In this document: positions 16,003-23,514 of the stretch, piece by piece
Layout: the number at the start of each line of letters is the position of its first letter
Position numbering within the stretch: the first letter of the stretch is position 1
Assembly: GCA_009774375.1 (NCBI GenBank)
Contig: VSNO01000053.1
Location: forward strand, 1-25,256
DNA: 25,256 nt
Source of the DNA: Lachnospiraceae bacterium
GTDB lineage: Bacteria > Bacillota > Clostridia > Lachnospirales > Lachnospiraceae
Direction: 5' to 3'
Program-made: the position numbers and the translations under genes
Notes under the pieces: model-generated
The model's input: only the letters and a program-made list of their open reading frames with translations
Told to the model about the DNA's origin: nothing
Database searches by the model: none

Positions 16003-17565
16003 TTACAGGAAGTCCTGCCGTATAAAATCGCAAAAACCTGCTTTTCCTCCCGTCTGCATCGTCGCGTACGAGAACAATCCAAACCGGCAGCCAGCAAAAT
16101 GGCCGAGCGTAAATCTCAATTTCTTCCGGATCCCAATCTGTCTCCAGATCCGGCCTGCACCTTTCGTACCCAGACTGTAGAAAAAAACGGCTTCATCCTT
16201 CCCATTCGTAAAATCCACTTCCAGACGAATCTTTACCACGGCGGAATCCAACGCAATGCATTCATATGTAATCTCATTCTTTTTGCAGCCATCCACATCC
16301 TCCACACCTGACATAACCAAGTAGAACTTTCTATCCTGCTTTGTGACAGCCGCCATCGCATAATACTCCTGCAGGGCACACATACCTGCGTGATCGCCAT
16401 CCTTTAAACCACTTCCATCCACTGTAATCTCCGCGGAACATTTCGGAAAAAACATGCGCTGGGTGATCGTATTGGCGGCCTGCGTTAAATTTCCGCATAC
16501 CTTGCCATTTTCCAGCCGCCAGATTCCAAGTGCATGATCATGGAATACATGCGCCAGATCAGGCTCGTGATTAAACTGCCAGCAGGATTTTAGTCCATAA
16601 GAACCATACTTTCGCTTTGACTGCATCTCTGACTGAGAAACCCGGAAATCATCACTTTGTACCAACAGCGTATATCTATGCTCCGGTCTTGTAGACTTGA
16701 CAGTAAACTCAACCGCAGAAGTTCCTTTCCTGCCAAACACAGGATAATGATCCTCCCATGTAACAGGCAGCAATATCGGAATACGCCCCACCGCCCCTCT
16801 GTCCTGGAAAAGCATGGCATACCATTGCCCGCAAGGGGTATCCACAATACCTCCCTGCGCTACCCCCTGACCGCAATATCCGATGTCATCATTCAATACA
16901 TCGCCGCCTGTAAACTCTCCTTCCAGTGAATCAGACGCAAAACATGCCTGTACGCGTCTCCACCTATCCCGCAGCGAATGAATCAAAAACAAATAATACC
17001 TGCCGTTTATTTTATAAAAATGTGCACCCTCATATCCAAGCTGTGGATTTCCATCATCATTGACGACCACACGGTTTAATCCGCCTTCTAACGGACCGCT
17101 CAGATCTGACTTTAACTCCACCACGGATATCTGCGTATTTCCTGATGCGATATACACCCTGCCATCCTCATCAAACAAAAGGGAACCATCATGATAGAAT
17201 CCGTCAATATACCCCTTCCTCCACGGTCCCTCAATGTCCTTTGACTGATATAGATATGTTTTGCCTGTGTCGTTTGCCGCAAAACATACATAGAAAATGC
17301 CTTTATGATACCGAAGCGATGCAGCCCACATACCTTTTCCATATATGTTTTGATCACCCAAAAGCCGCTGTGCCGGCGTGCTGTCAAGTCTGTCATAAAC
17401 GTAAGACATATGCTCCCAATGGCACAGATCATATGACCGCAGTATCTCCCCGCCTGGGAAAAAATGCATGGCCGTGCTAATCATATAATAAGTATCTTCA
17501 ACTCTTATTACATCCGGATCAGGATAATCAAGCCCTGTAACCGGATCGATCTGGTTCTTCTGCAT
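16003..17565 (-). CDS. GH43 glycoside hydrolase (beta-xylosidase/arabinofuranosidase type) with C-terminal beta-sandwich
   Basis: A 520-residue cytoplasmic enzyme without signal peptide. The GH43 propeller (about 1-300) has D15 in LDYPDPDVIRV, D126 in YHDGSLLFDEDGRVYIA and E179 in YEGAHFYKINGRYYLF, the canonical catalytic triad. Residues about 310-520 form a concanavalin-like accessory domain of the kind fused to GH43 xylosidases (GRIWRQIGIRKKLRFTLGHF near the end). It starts seven bases after the GH3 stop codon, with GGAGG in the end of the GH3 gene as ribosome site, so the two are coupled. It differs in architecture from the other GH43 downstream, which suggests complementary linkages rather than duplication. 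Confidence 0.91.
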   Translation of the reverse strand: MQKNQIDPVTGLDYPDPDVIRVEDTYYMISTAMHFFPGGEILRSYDLCHWEHMSYVYDRLDSTPAQRLLGDQNIYGKGMWAASLRYHKGIFYVCFAANDTGKTYLYQSKDIEGPWRKGYIDGFYHDGSLLFDEDGRVYIASGNTQISVVELKSDLSGPLEGGLNRVVVNDDGNPQLGYEGAHFYKINGRYYLFLIHSLRDRWRRVQACFASDSLEGEFTGGDVLNDDIGYCGQGVAQGGIVDTPCGQWYAMLFQDRGAVGRIPILLPVTWEDHYPVFGRKGTSAVEFTVKSTRPEHRYTLLVQSDDFRVSQSEMQSKRKYGSYGLKSCWQFNHEPDLAHVFHDHALGIWRLENGKVCGNLTQAANTITQRMFFPKCSAEITVDGSGLKDGDHAGMCALQEYYAMAAVTKQDRKFYLVMSGVEDVDGCKKNEITYECIALDSAVVKIRLEVDFTNGKDEAVFFYSLGTKGAGRIWRQIGIRKKLRFTLGHFAGCRFGLFSYATMQTGGKAGFCDFIRQDFL

Positions 17566-17571
17566 CCTAAG

Positions 17572-19734
17572 CTATTCCTCCGCGTCCAGCGCTCCATCGT
17601 AAAAGCATGTCAGGCGCTCTGTTCTGCAGCCTGTGAGTTCTTCACTCCTCGCATCCGGCTGACTGCCTCCCACACTGATCTCATATTCATGTCCCGCTAT
17701 CTTATTGATTCCATTTTTGTCATACAGCATAAAAGCTTCTCTTGGCAGCTCGATCTGACACTGTCTGCTCTCACCGGCTTTTAAATATACTTTGTTAATC
17801 CCTTTTAACTGCGCATTGGGCGCACCTTTCCTCTTCGCTTTTACATACACCTGTACAGTCTCCATACCATCTCTTTCTCCTGTATTTGTAACTGTAAACT
17901 GCACTGTCACGCCCGCATTGATATCTGGTTTTTCCTGCGTAAAAGCAAGATCAGAATATGCATATTGTGTATAAGATAACCCATAGCCAAACGGATAGAG
18001 TGGTTTGTCTTCCATATAGCGATACGTCCTGCCCTGCATGGAATAATCCTCAAAATCCGGAAGCTCCTCTGTCGTGCGGTAAAATGTAATCGGAAGCTTC
18101 CCTTCAGGGTTCACCTCGCCAAAAAGAATCCGCGCGATCGCAGCGCCGCCCTGCGCTCCGGGATACCATCCCTGTAATATGGCGTCAAGATTTTCGTCCT
18201 CCCACGTGACTGCCATCGCACTTCCTGTCAGCAATACCAGAATGACCGGTTTTCCGCTTTCCTTTGCCAGCTTGAGAATATCGTGCTGCAGTCCCGGCAG
18301 CCTTAAATCAGGTTTGTCTCCACTCCCGTATTCATTTCCGGTATCACCTTCCTCGCCCTCTAAAGAAGCATCCAGTCCCATCACTGCAACAATGACGTCG
18401 CTCTCTCTGCAGACGCCCCGCACTTCAGACGCCCGGTCGTTTTCCTGTGCCAATCCGCTCGTCCTGTCCTTATATAAATGACAGCCTTCAGAATAGAGCA
18501 CGCGCACATCACTGCCGACATAATCCTGGATCCCTTCAAGGACTGTCACATACCGCGAAGCCGTTCCCTCATAGTTGCCAACCAGCGCTCTGCGGTTATC
18601 TGCATTAGGCCCGATCACACCGATTGTTCGGATTTTTTCTTTCTTTAACGGAAGTGTCTGGTTATCATTTTTCAGCAGAACCACACATCTCTCAGCCACT
18701 TGCCGGTTTAAGTTCTGCATATCCGGAGAATCCACAACTGTATATGGAATTTTTTCATAAGGATTGTCCCCTTTTTGATCAAATACCCCTAATTTCATAC
18801 GTGAGGTAAACAGATTGACCACAGCCTCATCCAGACGCCTCTCATCCACCAACCCTTCCTGAACTGCCTGTTCCAGATACAGGAACAGAGAACCGCAGTT
18901 CAAGTCACACCCGTTGTTCATGGCAAGCGAGACAGATTCGATCGGATTCGCCGTCACGCCATGTTGTTCGTGAAAATCCCTGATCGCCCAGCAATCTGAA
19001 GTCACATGTCCGTCAAATCCCCACTCACCGCGCAGAATGTCCTTCAAAAGATGTCTGCTGCCGCAGCATGGCTCTCCATTTGTACGATTGTATGCGCCCA
19101 TCACTGCCTCTACTCTGGCCTCCTGGACACATGCCTGGAATGCCGGCAGATACGTCTCCCGCAAATCCTGTTCATTCACATGCGCGTCAAAGCTGTGCCT
19201 CTGAGCCTCCGGACCGCTATGCACCGCGAAATGCTTGGCACAGGCCGCCGTCTTGAGATAATTCTCATCATGTCCCTGCAGTCCCATGATATAACGCACA
19301 CCAAGTCTGCCTGTCAGATAAGGGTCTTCCCCAAATGTCTCATGTCCTCTTCCCCATCTCGGATCACGGAAAATATTGACGTTGGGTGCCCAGAAAGTCA
19401 GCCCTTTGTATATATCCCCGTCCGCTCCTTCCTGCTGCATTGAAAACTTTGCTCTTGCCTCCGTGGAAACCGCATCCCCGATCTGTTCCATCAAATCCTC
19501 ATCAAAAGCGGCAGCCATCCCGATCGCCTGTGGAAAGATAGTCGCCGTGCCTGCACGCGCCACGCCATGCAGCGCTTCATTCCACCAATTATACGCCTTG
19601 ATCCCAAGACGTTCTATTGCCGGCGTCTGGTGCATTGTCTGCGCAACCTTCTCGCCTAATGTCATCTGCGCGACCAGTTCTTCTGCCCGCTTGCGGTATT
19701 CCTCTATCCTACTTCTGTTATGATTTAATCCCAT
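17572..19734 (-). CDS. GH3 glycoside hydrolase, probable beta-xylosidase
   Basis: A 720-residue cytoplasmic enzyme with an N-terminal (beta/alpha)8 domain (about 20-330), an alpha/beta sandwich domain (about 345-570) and a C-terminal fibronectin-III-like domain (about 605-695). Motifs are FRDPRWGRGHETFGEDPYL, CAKHFAVHSGPE, MGAYNRTNGEPCCGS and the nucleophile D247 in GHVTSDCWAI. The acid/base is probably in LEGEEGDT (E459-E462). The sequence is closest to clostridial GH3 beta-xylosidases, but beta-glucosidase activity cannot be excluded. ATG at 19734 follows GGAGG by ten bases; upstream in-frame ATGs lie at or before this ribosome site. It probably hydrolyses xylo-oligosaccharides to xylose after import. 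Confidence 0.92.
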   Translation of the reverse strand: MGLNHNRSRIEEYRKRAEELVAQMTLGEKVAQTMHQTPAIERLGIKAYNWWNEALHGVARAGTATIFPQAIGMAAAFDEDLMEQIGDAVSTEARAKFSMQQEGADGDIYKGLTFWAPNVNIFRDPRWGRGHETFGEDPYLTGRLGVRYIMGLQGHDENYLKTAACAKHFAVHSGPEAQRHSFDAHVNEQDLRETYLPAFQACVQEARVEAVMGAYNRTNGEPCCGSRHLLKDILRGEWGFDGHVTSDCWAIRDFHEQHGVTANPIESVSLAMNNGCDLNCGSLFLYLEQAVQEGLVDERRLDEAVVNLFTSRMKLGVFDQKGDNPYEKIPYTVVDSPDMQNLNRQVAERCVVLLKNDNQTLPLKKEKIRTIGVIGPNADNRRALVGNYEGTASRYVTVLEGIQDYVGSDVRVLYSEGCHLYKDRTSGLAQENDRASEVRGVCRESDVIVAVMGLDASLEGEEGDTGNEYGSGDKPDLRLPGLQHDILKLAKESGKPVILVLLTGSAMAVTWEDENLDAILQGWYPGAQGGAAIARILFGEVNPEGKLPITFYRTTEELPDFEDYSMQGRTYRYMEDKPLYPFGYGLSYTQYAYSDLAFTQEKPDINAGVTVQFTVTNTGERDGMETVQVYVKAKRKGAPNAQLKGINKVYLKAGESRQCQIELPREAFMLYDKNGINKIAGHEYEISVGGSQPDARSEELTGCRTERLTCFYDGALDAEE

Positions 19735-19770
19735 GTTGTGCATACCTCCATATTGTACTCTTTCCCAATA

Positions 19771-19785
19771 ATGAAACAATTTCAT
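19771..19785. repeat. 15-base inverted repeat upstream of GH3
   Basis: ATGAAA and TTTCAT arms flank a CAA centre, 37 bases before the GH3 start. It could be an operator-like site, but it lacks the central CG of catabolite-repressor sites and no convincing promoter overlaps it. A chance palindrome is possible. Confidence 0.3.
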
Positions 19786-19804
19786 ACGCCGCCTATAAAA
19801 TAAC

Positions 19805-19845
19805 AAAGCAGCTACACATTAGCCCCAGCCATCTGCAGCCGCTTT
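19805..19845 (-). terminator. Intercistronic hairpin between solute-binding protein and GH3
   Basis: In minus-strand RNA, AAAGCGGCUGCA (19845-19834) pairs with UGUAGCUGCUUU (19816-19805) over 12 bp with two G-U pairs and a 17-base loop. GUUAUUUUAU follows. It may act as a partial terminator or a 3' stabiliser, so that the binding protein is made in excess of the enzymes downstream. Confidence 0.55.
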
Positions 19846-19855
19846 ATAAACGCCA

Positions 19856-21505
19856 CTAAGGCATATTTCTATGCTCAAGCTCCTTTTGCATTTCCGCCAA
19901 AAAGATCTCAGGCTGACAGAATTCATAATCCTCCATATACTGCTTCCACATCCCGTCAAAATCATCTGTCATAATAATCCGCGGAAGATACTCCCGCTTG
20001 ACACGGTTCATCTGCTCCCACACCCTGCCAGCCTCCGACTCTGACGACAGCATTTCGGAATAGGAGTACATAGGATACCATGCCCCCGGCTCTTCATTGG
20101 TTCCCAGCATATCGACATAACTCTTGCATCCATACGCTAACAGGCATTCTTTCACATCTGGTACAAGTGCATCAAAAAACTCACCTGGCTGATATTCCGG
20201 GGAAAATGCATTGATACCGTCACTCAACATTCCTTCTGTCCTTGGAAAATAAGGATACATACAAAAGCGTGCACTGCTGTACTCCGGATTTCTCGCTGCC
20301 GCCCTCTGTTCCGGTGTCCTGTAATAAACACCGTTTTCGTACACATTATAATCTTCTCCCTCAACGCCCCAGTACCGGAGTTTTATAATTTCTTCATCAA
20401 GAAGGTCATTGATAAATTTCATCGCACCCTCGACATCCTCACAGCTCACAGTAATAGAAATGCCATTTGCCGCACTGAGCTCTGCCCCGCGTTTTACATG
20501 CCATTGGTTTTCGACACTCCTGTCTATCGTAACAGGCAGCGGTACATATCCACACCCCTGATCAGACATTATTTCAAGCGTACCGTTCACAGCATACGCA
20601 AACTGCCACCATTGATCCACCATTCCAAGCACCCTGCCGCTGGCAAGTTTTTGCAGATATTCCTGATAATTCTGTGTGAAAAATTCCTGATCCACGATCC
20701 CTTTATGGTATTCCTCATTCAATTTCTTAAAGTAACGTCTGGCCGTCTCAGAAGTATTGTAATCCAACACAGTCATCGTCTCCTCATCCACGATACAACT
20801 GCCATCATTTGGATACCCGTCAAGAAACTGTGGCGGATTTTCCAGACAAAAATACCGCCAGTCATCGCAGAGTACTGTAAAGGGAATGTTATCCATCTCT
20901 TCACCCGGGTGGAAAGGGTCTTTCATCACAGGATTTTCAGCAGCGTATGCTTCAAGCAGGGCAAAATACTCATCAATCGTTCGTATATCCGGGTAATCTG
21001 CCCATTTTAGCACGCGCGTCTGTATCCAAAATGCCTCCCCCTCATGTAATACTTCCACCGATCTGCCATGCACAACACCAAATTGAGGAATCCAATAAAT
21101 ATGTCCATCTGACTGTCTGAACTGCTCCCACTTTTGGGCAGGCATCAGATTCTTAATATTGGGACAATTATCCCAATACTGATCGATCGGAACAAGAGCC
21201 CCCGCATCATACAAAGCCACACTGCCTGAAATAAAATCAGTATACTCCCCGCTTGCAATAAAACCTGCGATCGCATCCTCTGCGGACTTTCCCACCAGCC
21301 ACTGCTCCCGGCAGCGTGCACCAATTTTCTGCGCGATCAGCTCCATGATCTCATTGCCTTCATTGATCTCATTTTCGGAGACATCAAAAAATGCTGTAAA
21401 TTCCTTGATGTCTCCGCTCTCATGATCATTTGCCGTCCTTGCTGCCAGTAACACAGCCATAACAACAGCTGCGGCAGCTGCACCTGCCGCCATTTTCTTT
21501 CTCAT
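19856..21505 (-). CDS. Second extracellular solute-binding protein of the ABC transporter, no lipobox
   Basis: A 549-residue LipO/YtcQ-size sugar-binding protein paralogous to the first gene of the operon. Shared blocks include KEFTAFF, YDAGALVPI, DGHIYWI, AFWIQTRVL and FLDGYPNDGSCIVD. The N-terminus is basic (MRKKM) followed by an Ala-rich hydrophobic stretch (about 6-22), but there is no cysteine near it. It cannot be a lipoprotein and is either anchored by its signal helix or released after cleavage. ATG at 21505 is chosen because GAGGG lies seven bases upstream; a GTG at 21526 is less likely. It lies after the two permeases and before GH3, with a candidate promoter of its own. It probably binds a related oligosaccharide. 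Confidence 0.9.
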   Translation of the reverse strand: MRKKMAAGAAAAAVVMAVLLAARTANDHESGDIKEFTAFFDVSENEINEGNEIMELIAQKIGARCREQWLVGKSAEDAIAGFIASGEYTDFISGSVALYDAGALVPIDQYWDNCPNIKNLMPAQKWEQFRQSDGHIYWIPQFGVVHGRSVEVLHEGEAFWIQTRVLKWADYPDIRTIDEYFALLEAYAAENPVMKDPFHPGEEMDNIPFTVLCDDWRYFCLENPPQFLDGYPNDGSCIVDEETMTVLDYNTSETARRYFKKLNEEYHKGIVDQEFFTQNYQEYLQKLASGRVLGMVDQWWQFAYAVNGTLEIMSDQGCGYVPLPVTIDRSVENQWHVKRGAELSAANGISITVSCEDVEGAMKFINDLLDEEIIKLRYWGVEGEDYNVYENGVYYRTPEQRAAARNPEYSSARFCMYPYFPRTEGMLSDGINAFSPEYQPGEFFDALVPDVKECLLAYGCKSYVDMLGTNEEPGAWYPMYSYSEMLSSESEAGRVWEQMNRVKREYLPRIIMTDDFDGMWKQYMEDYEFCQPEIFLAEMQKELEHRNMP

Positions 21506-21532
21506 TCTGCCGCCCTCGCTTCCCACGTTTCC

Positions 21533-21547
21533 TATAATCCGATTATA
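21533..21547. repeat. 15-base palindrome overlapping a -10 box (possible operator)
   Basis: TATAATC and GATTATA arms surround a single central base. The palindrome covers the -10 hexamer of the putative internal promoter, where a repressor or activator dimer could act. Being AT-rich, it may also arise by chance. Confidence 0.4.
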
Positions 21548-21570
21548 ATTATTTTACCGCGGGCGGGCAA
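21542..21570 (-). promoter_or_regulatory. Putative internal promoter for the second solute-binding protein
   Basis: Minus-strand TTGCCC (21570-21565) and a perfect TATAAT (21547-21542) are separated by 17 bases. The predicted start near 21535 is about 30 bases before the ATG. It lies in the 86-base gap after the permease stop and could give separate expression of this binding protein and the enzyme genes. Confidence 0.5.
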
Positions 21571-21591
21571 GCATATTCCTTCTTATTCTCT

Positions 21592-22497
21592 TTATTCCTT
21601 CACGCCACCAATTGTAAGTCCCGTCACGAAATATCTCTGCAGGAACGGATACAGACAGACAATCGGAAGCATTGTAAGTATCGTGGCTGCGGCGCGCACA
21701 GAAGTCGGCGTCACTGTTCCCGCTGCATTCTTCATTGCCTCTGCAGATGCACTCTGATTCGTTACAGAGGACAACAGCTTCATCAACTCATACTGCAATG
21801 TAGTCAGGTTTGAACTCATTCTATTGTAAAGCATTGCGTCAAACCATGAATTCCACTGTCCGACTGCCACAAAGAGCGCTACTGTAGCATAGACAGGCTT
21901 ACAGAGCGGTGAAATAATTTTCAGAAAGATCGTCGTGTACCCTGCCCCGTCAAGCTGCGCCGACTCTTCGAGACTGTCGGGAATTCCTGCCATATATGTG
22001 CGAATCACCAGCATGTTAAACGCACTGAACATGCCCGGAATCACATACACCCAGAAGCTGTTTGTCAGATGAAGTCCCCTGTACAGCAGGAAAGTCGGGA
22101 TCATACCGCCGTTCACATACATTGTGATCACCCAGAATAAGGAAAGTTCTCTTTTAAACAGAAAGTCTTTCCTGCTTACAATAAATGCCAGAACCGCATT
22201 GGCCGCCAGTGCAAGCAGCGTTCCCAGAACCGTTCGCGCAACTGTGATATAGGCTCCTGTGATCAGATTCTGTCTCTGAAGCACCGTTGAATAGTTTTGA
22301 AGCGTCCATTTCCTTGGCCAGAGATAAATACCTCCCCTGAGCGCATCTGTACCGTCATTAAATGAAATCGCAAGCGTGTTCAGCACCGGATACAGCGTAA
22401 TGATCACAAACAAAACCATAAACAGGGTATTACATACAACAAACACTTTATCCCAAACAGAAGTTTTTATCTTATTGTTTTCTTTTTTCTTTTCCAT
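21592..22497 (-). CDS. Carbohydrate ABC transporter permease (LplC/YtcP type)
   Basis: A 301-residue inner-membrane permease with about six hydrophobic helices, beginning at VFVVCNTLFMVLFVIITLYP. The cytoplasmic EAA loop reads EESAQLDGAGYTTIFLKIIS, the contact site for the ATPase. The C-terminus GLTIGGVKE is typical of this family. ATG at 22497 follows AAGGGG at six bases; an ATG 48 bases further upstream would overlap the preceding permease. It pairs with the adjacent permease to form the channel of a CUT1-type importer. No ATPase gene is in the cluster, so a shared MsmX/MsmK-like ATPase encoded elsewhere is likely. Confidence 0.93.
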   Translation of the reverse strand: MEKKKENNKIKTSVWDKVFVVCNTLFMVLFVIITLYPVLNTLAISFNDGTDALRGGIYLWPRKWTLQNYSTVLQRQNLITGAYITVARTVLGTLLALAANAVLAFIVSRKDFLFKRELSLFWVITMYVNGGMIPTFLLYRGLHLTNSFWVYVIPGMFSAFNMLVIRTYMAGIPDSLEESAQLDGAGYTTIFLKIISPLCKPVYATVALFVAVGQWNSWFDAMLYNRMSSNLTTLQYELMKLLSSVTNQSASAEAMKNAAGTVTPTSVRAAATILTMLPIVCLYPFLQRYFVTGLTIGGVKE

Positions 22498-22510
22498 ATA
22501 TGACCCCTTC

Positions 22511-23440
22511 CTAGAATAACCGTTCTTCCCCATTTTTCTTTGCAATTTGATTTGCTATCACGATCAGGACGATACTCACAAAACTCTTAAAGATGCCGGC
22601 CGCAGTACCGATGGCAAAATCATTCTGACTGATACCCCATTTCAGCACGTAAATGTCGATCGTCTCCGACACACTCTTTACCAGACCGTTTCCAAGTAAA
22701 TACTGGATCTCAAAACCTGCATTCAATACATTGCCCACATTCATCAGCAGCAAGATCATGATCGTCGGCTTAATTCCCGGAAGTGTAACATACCGGATCC
22801 GCGCCCAGCGCCCTGCGCCATCCATATTTGCCGCCTCATAGAGCGATGGATCAATTGCTGTGATAGCTGACAAATAAATGATCGCATTCCAACCGGTCTC
22901 CTTCCACACATTCGCAAAAGCCACGATCGGCCAGAAAAATTGAGGGTAAGCAAAAAAATTGAGCGGCTGGTCCAAAATGTGAAATTTCAGCAACAGTTCA
23001 TTGATGATACCTGAGCTGGACAATGCGTCATGCAAAATACCCGTCACGATAATCCACGAAAGAAAATGCGGCAGGTAAGAAATCGTCTGAACTGTCTTTT
23101 TCCCTCCGTTTGATTTCACTTCATTTAATAAAATGGCAAATACGATCGCCGCGATAAATGTGACAATCAGATTAATCACCCCCATGGCAAGCGTATTTCG
23201 AATAACCTGGATAAAGGTATCGTCTGAGAACAGCTGCTTAAACTTATCCAATCCCACAAAGGCAGAATGGAGCAGACCATCCTTTGGTTTGTAGTTCTGA
23301 AATGCCATTATCCATCCGCCCAGTGGGAGATAACAGAAAATAACACCATATGCCACAATGATAGCCGACCATATAATCAGCACTTTCTGCTTTTTGATCT
23401 CTTTCCACGTAATATTTCTCTTCTTTTCCTGTGAAGCCAT
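22511..23440 (-). CDS. Carbohydrate ABC transporter permease (LplB/YteP type)
   Basis: A 309-residue inner-membrane permease. It has a basic cytoplasmic N-terminus and a first helix near residues 20-40, then PLGGWIMAFQNYKP, a segment typical of LplB/YteP proteins. The EAA loop is YEAANMDGAGRWARIRYVTL. About six membrane helices are visible. ATG at 23440 is preceded by AAAGGAGTGAG. It follows the lipoprotein gene across a short gap containing a hairpin and is 13 bases before the second permease. It forms a heterodimeric import channel with that permease. Confidence 0.94.
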   Translation of the reverse strand: MASQEKKRNITWKEIKKQKVLIIWSAIIVAYGVIFCYLPLGGWIMAFQNYKPKDGLLHSAFVGLDKFKQLFSDDTFIQVIRNTLAMGVINLIVTFIAAIVFAILLNEVKSNGGKKTVQTISYLPHFLSWIIVTGILHDALSSSGIINELLLKFHILDQPLNFFAYPQFFWPIVAFANVWKETGWNAIIYLSAITAIDPSLYEAANMDGAGRWARIRYVTLPGIKPTIMILLLMNVGNVLNAGFEIQYLLGNGLVKSVSETIDIYVLKWGISQNDFAIGTAAGIFKSFVSIVLIVIANQIAKKNGEERLF

Positions 23441-23460
23441 ATTCTCACTCCTTTTACAAA

Positions 23461-23486
23461 GGGCGGACCGTTTTGTATGTCCGCCC
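23461..23486 (-). terminator. Intercistronic hairpin after the lipoprotein gene
   Basis: An 8-bp GC-rich stem, GGGCGGAC and GTCCGCCC (arms 23461-23468 and 23479-23486), has a 10-base loop. On the minus strand it is followed by TTTGT. It lies between the binding-protein stop and the permease ribosome site. This is a common place for a partial terminator or mRNA stabiliser that keeps binding-protein levels above permease levels. Confidence 0.65.
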
Positions 23487-23514
23487 TGTCTGATCTGGTT
23501 GTTTCACATTCTAT

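Noticed and set aside
19752..19779. Possible promoter (TTGTTT-16-TACAAT) just before the GH3 gene
   Set aside because: The predicted transcription start would fall inside the GH3 ribosome site, and the -35 matches only three positions.
19771..19785. ATGAAACAATTTCAT as a catabolite-repression (cre) site
   Set aside because: It lacks the central CG and the 3' CA of the cre consensus. It is kept only as an inverted repeat of unknown role.
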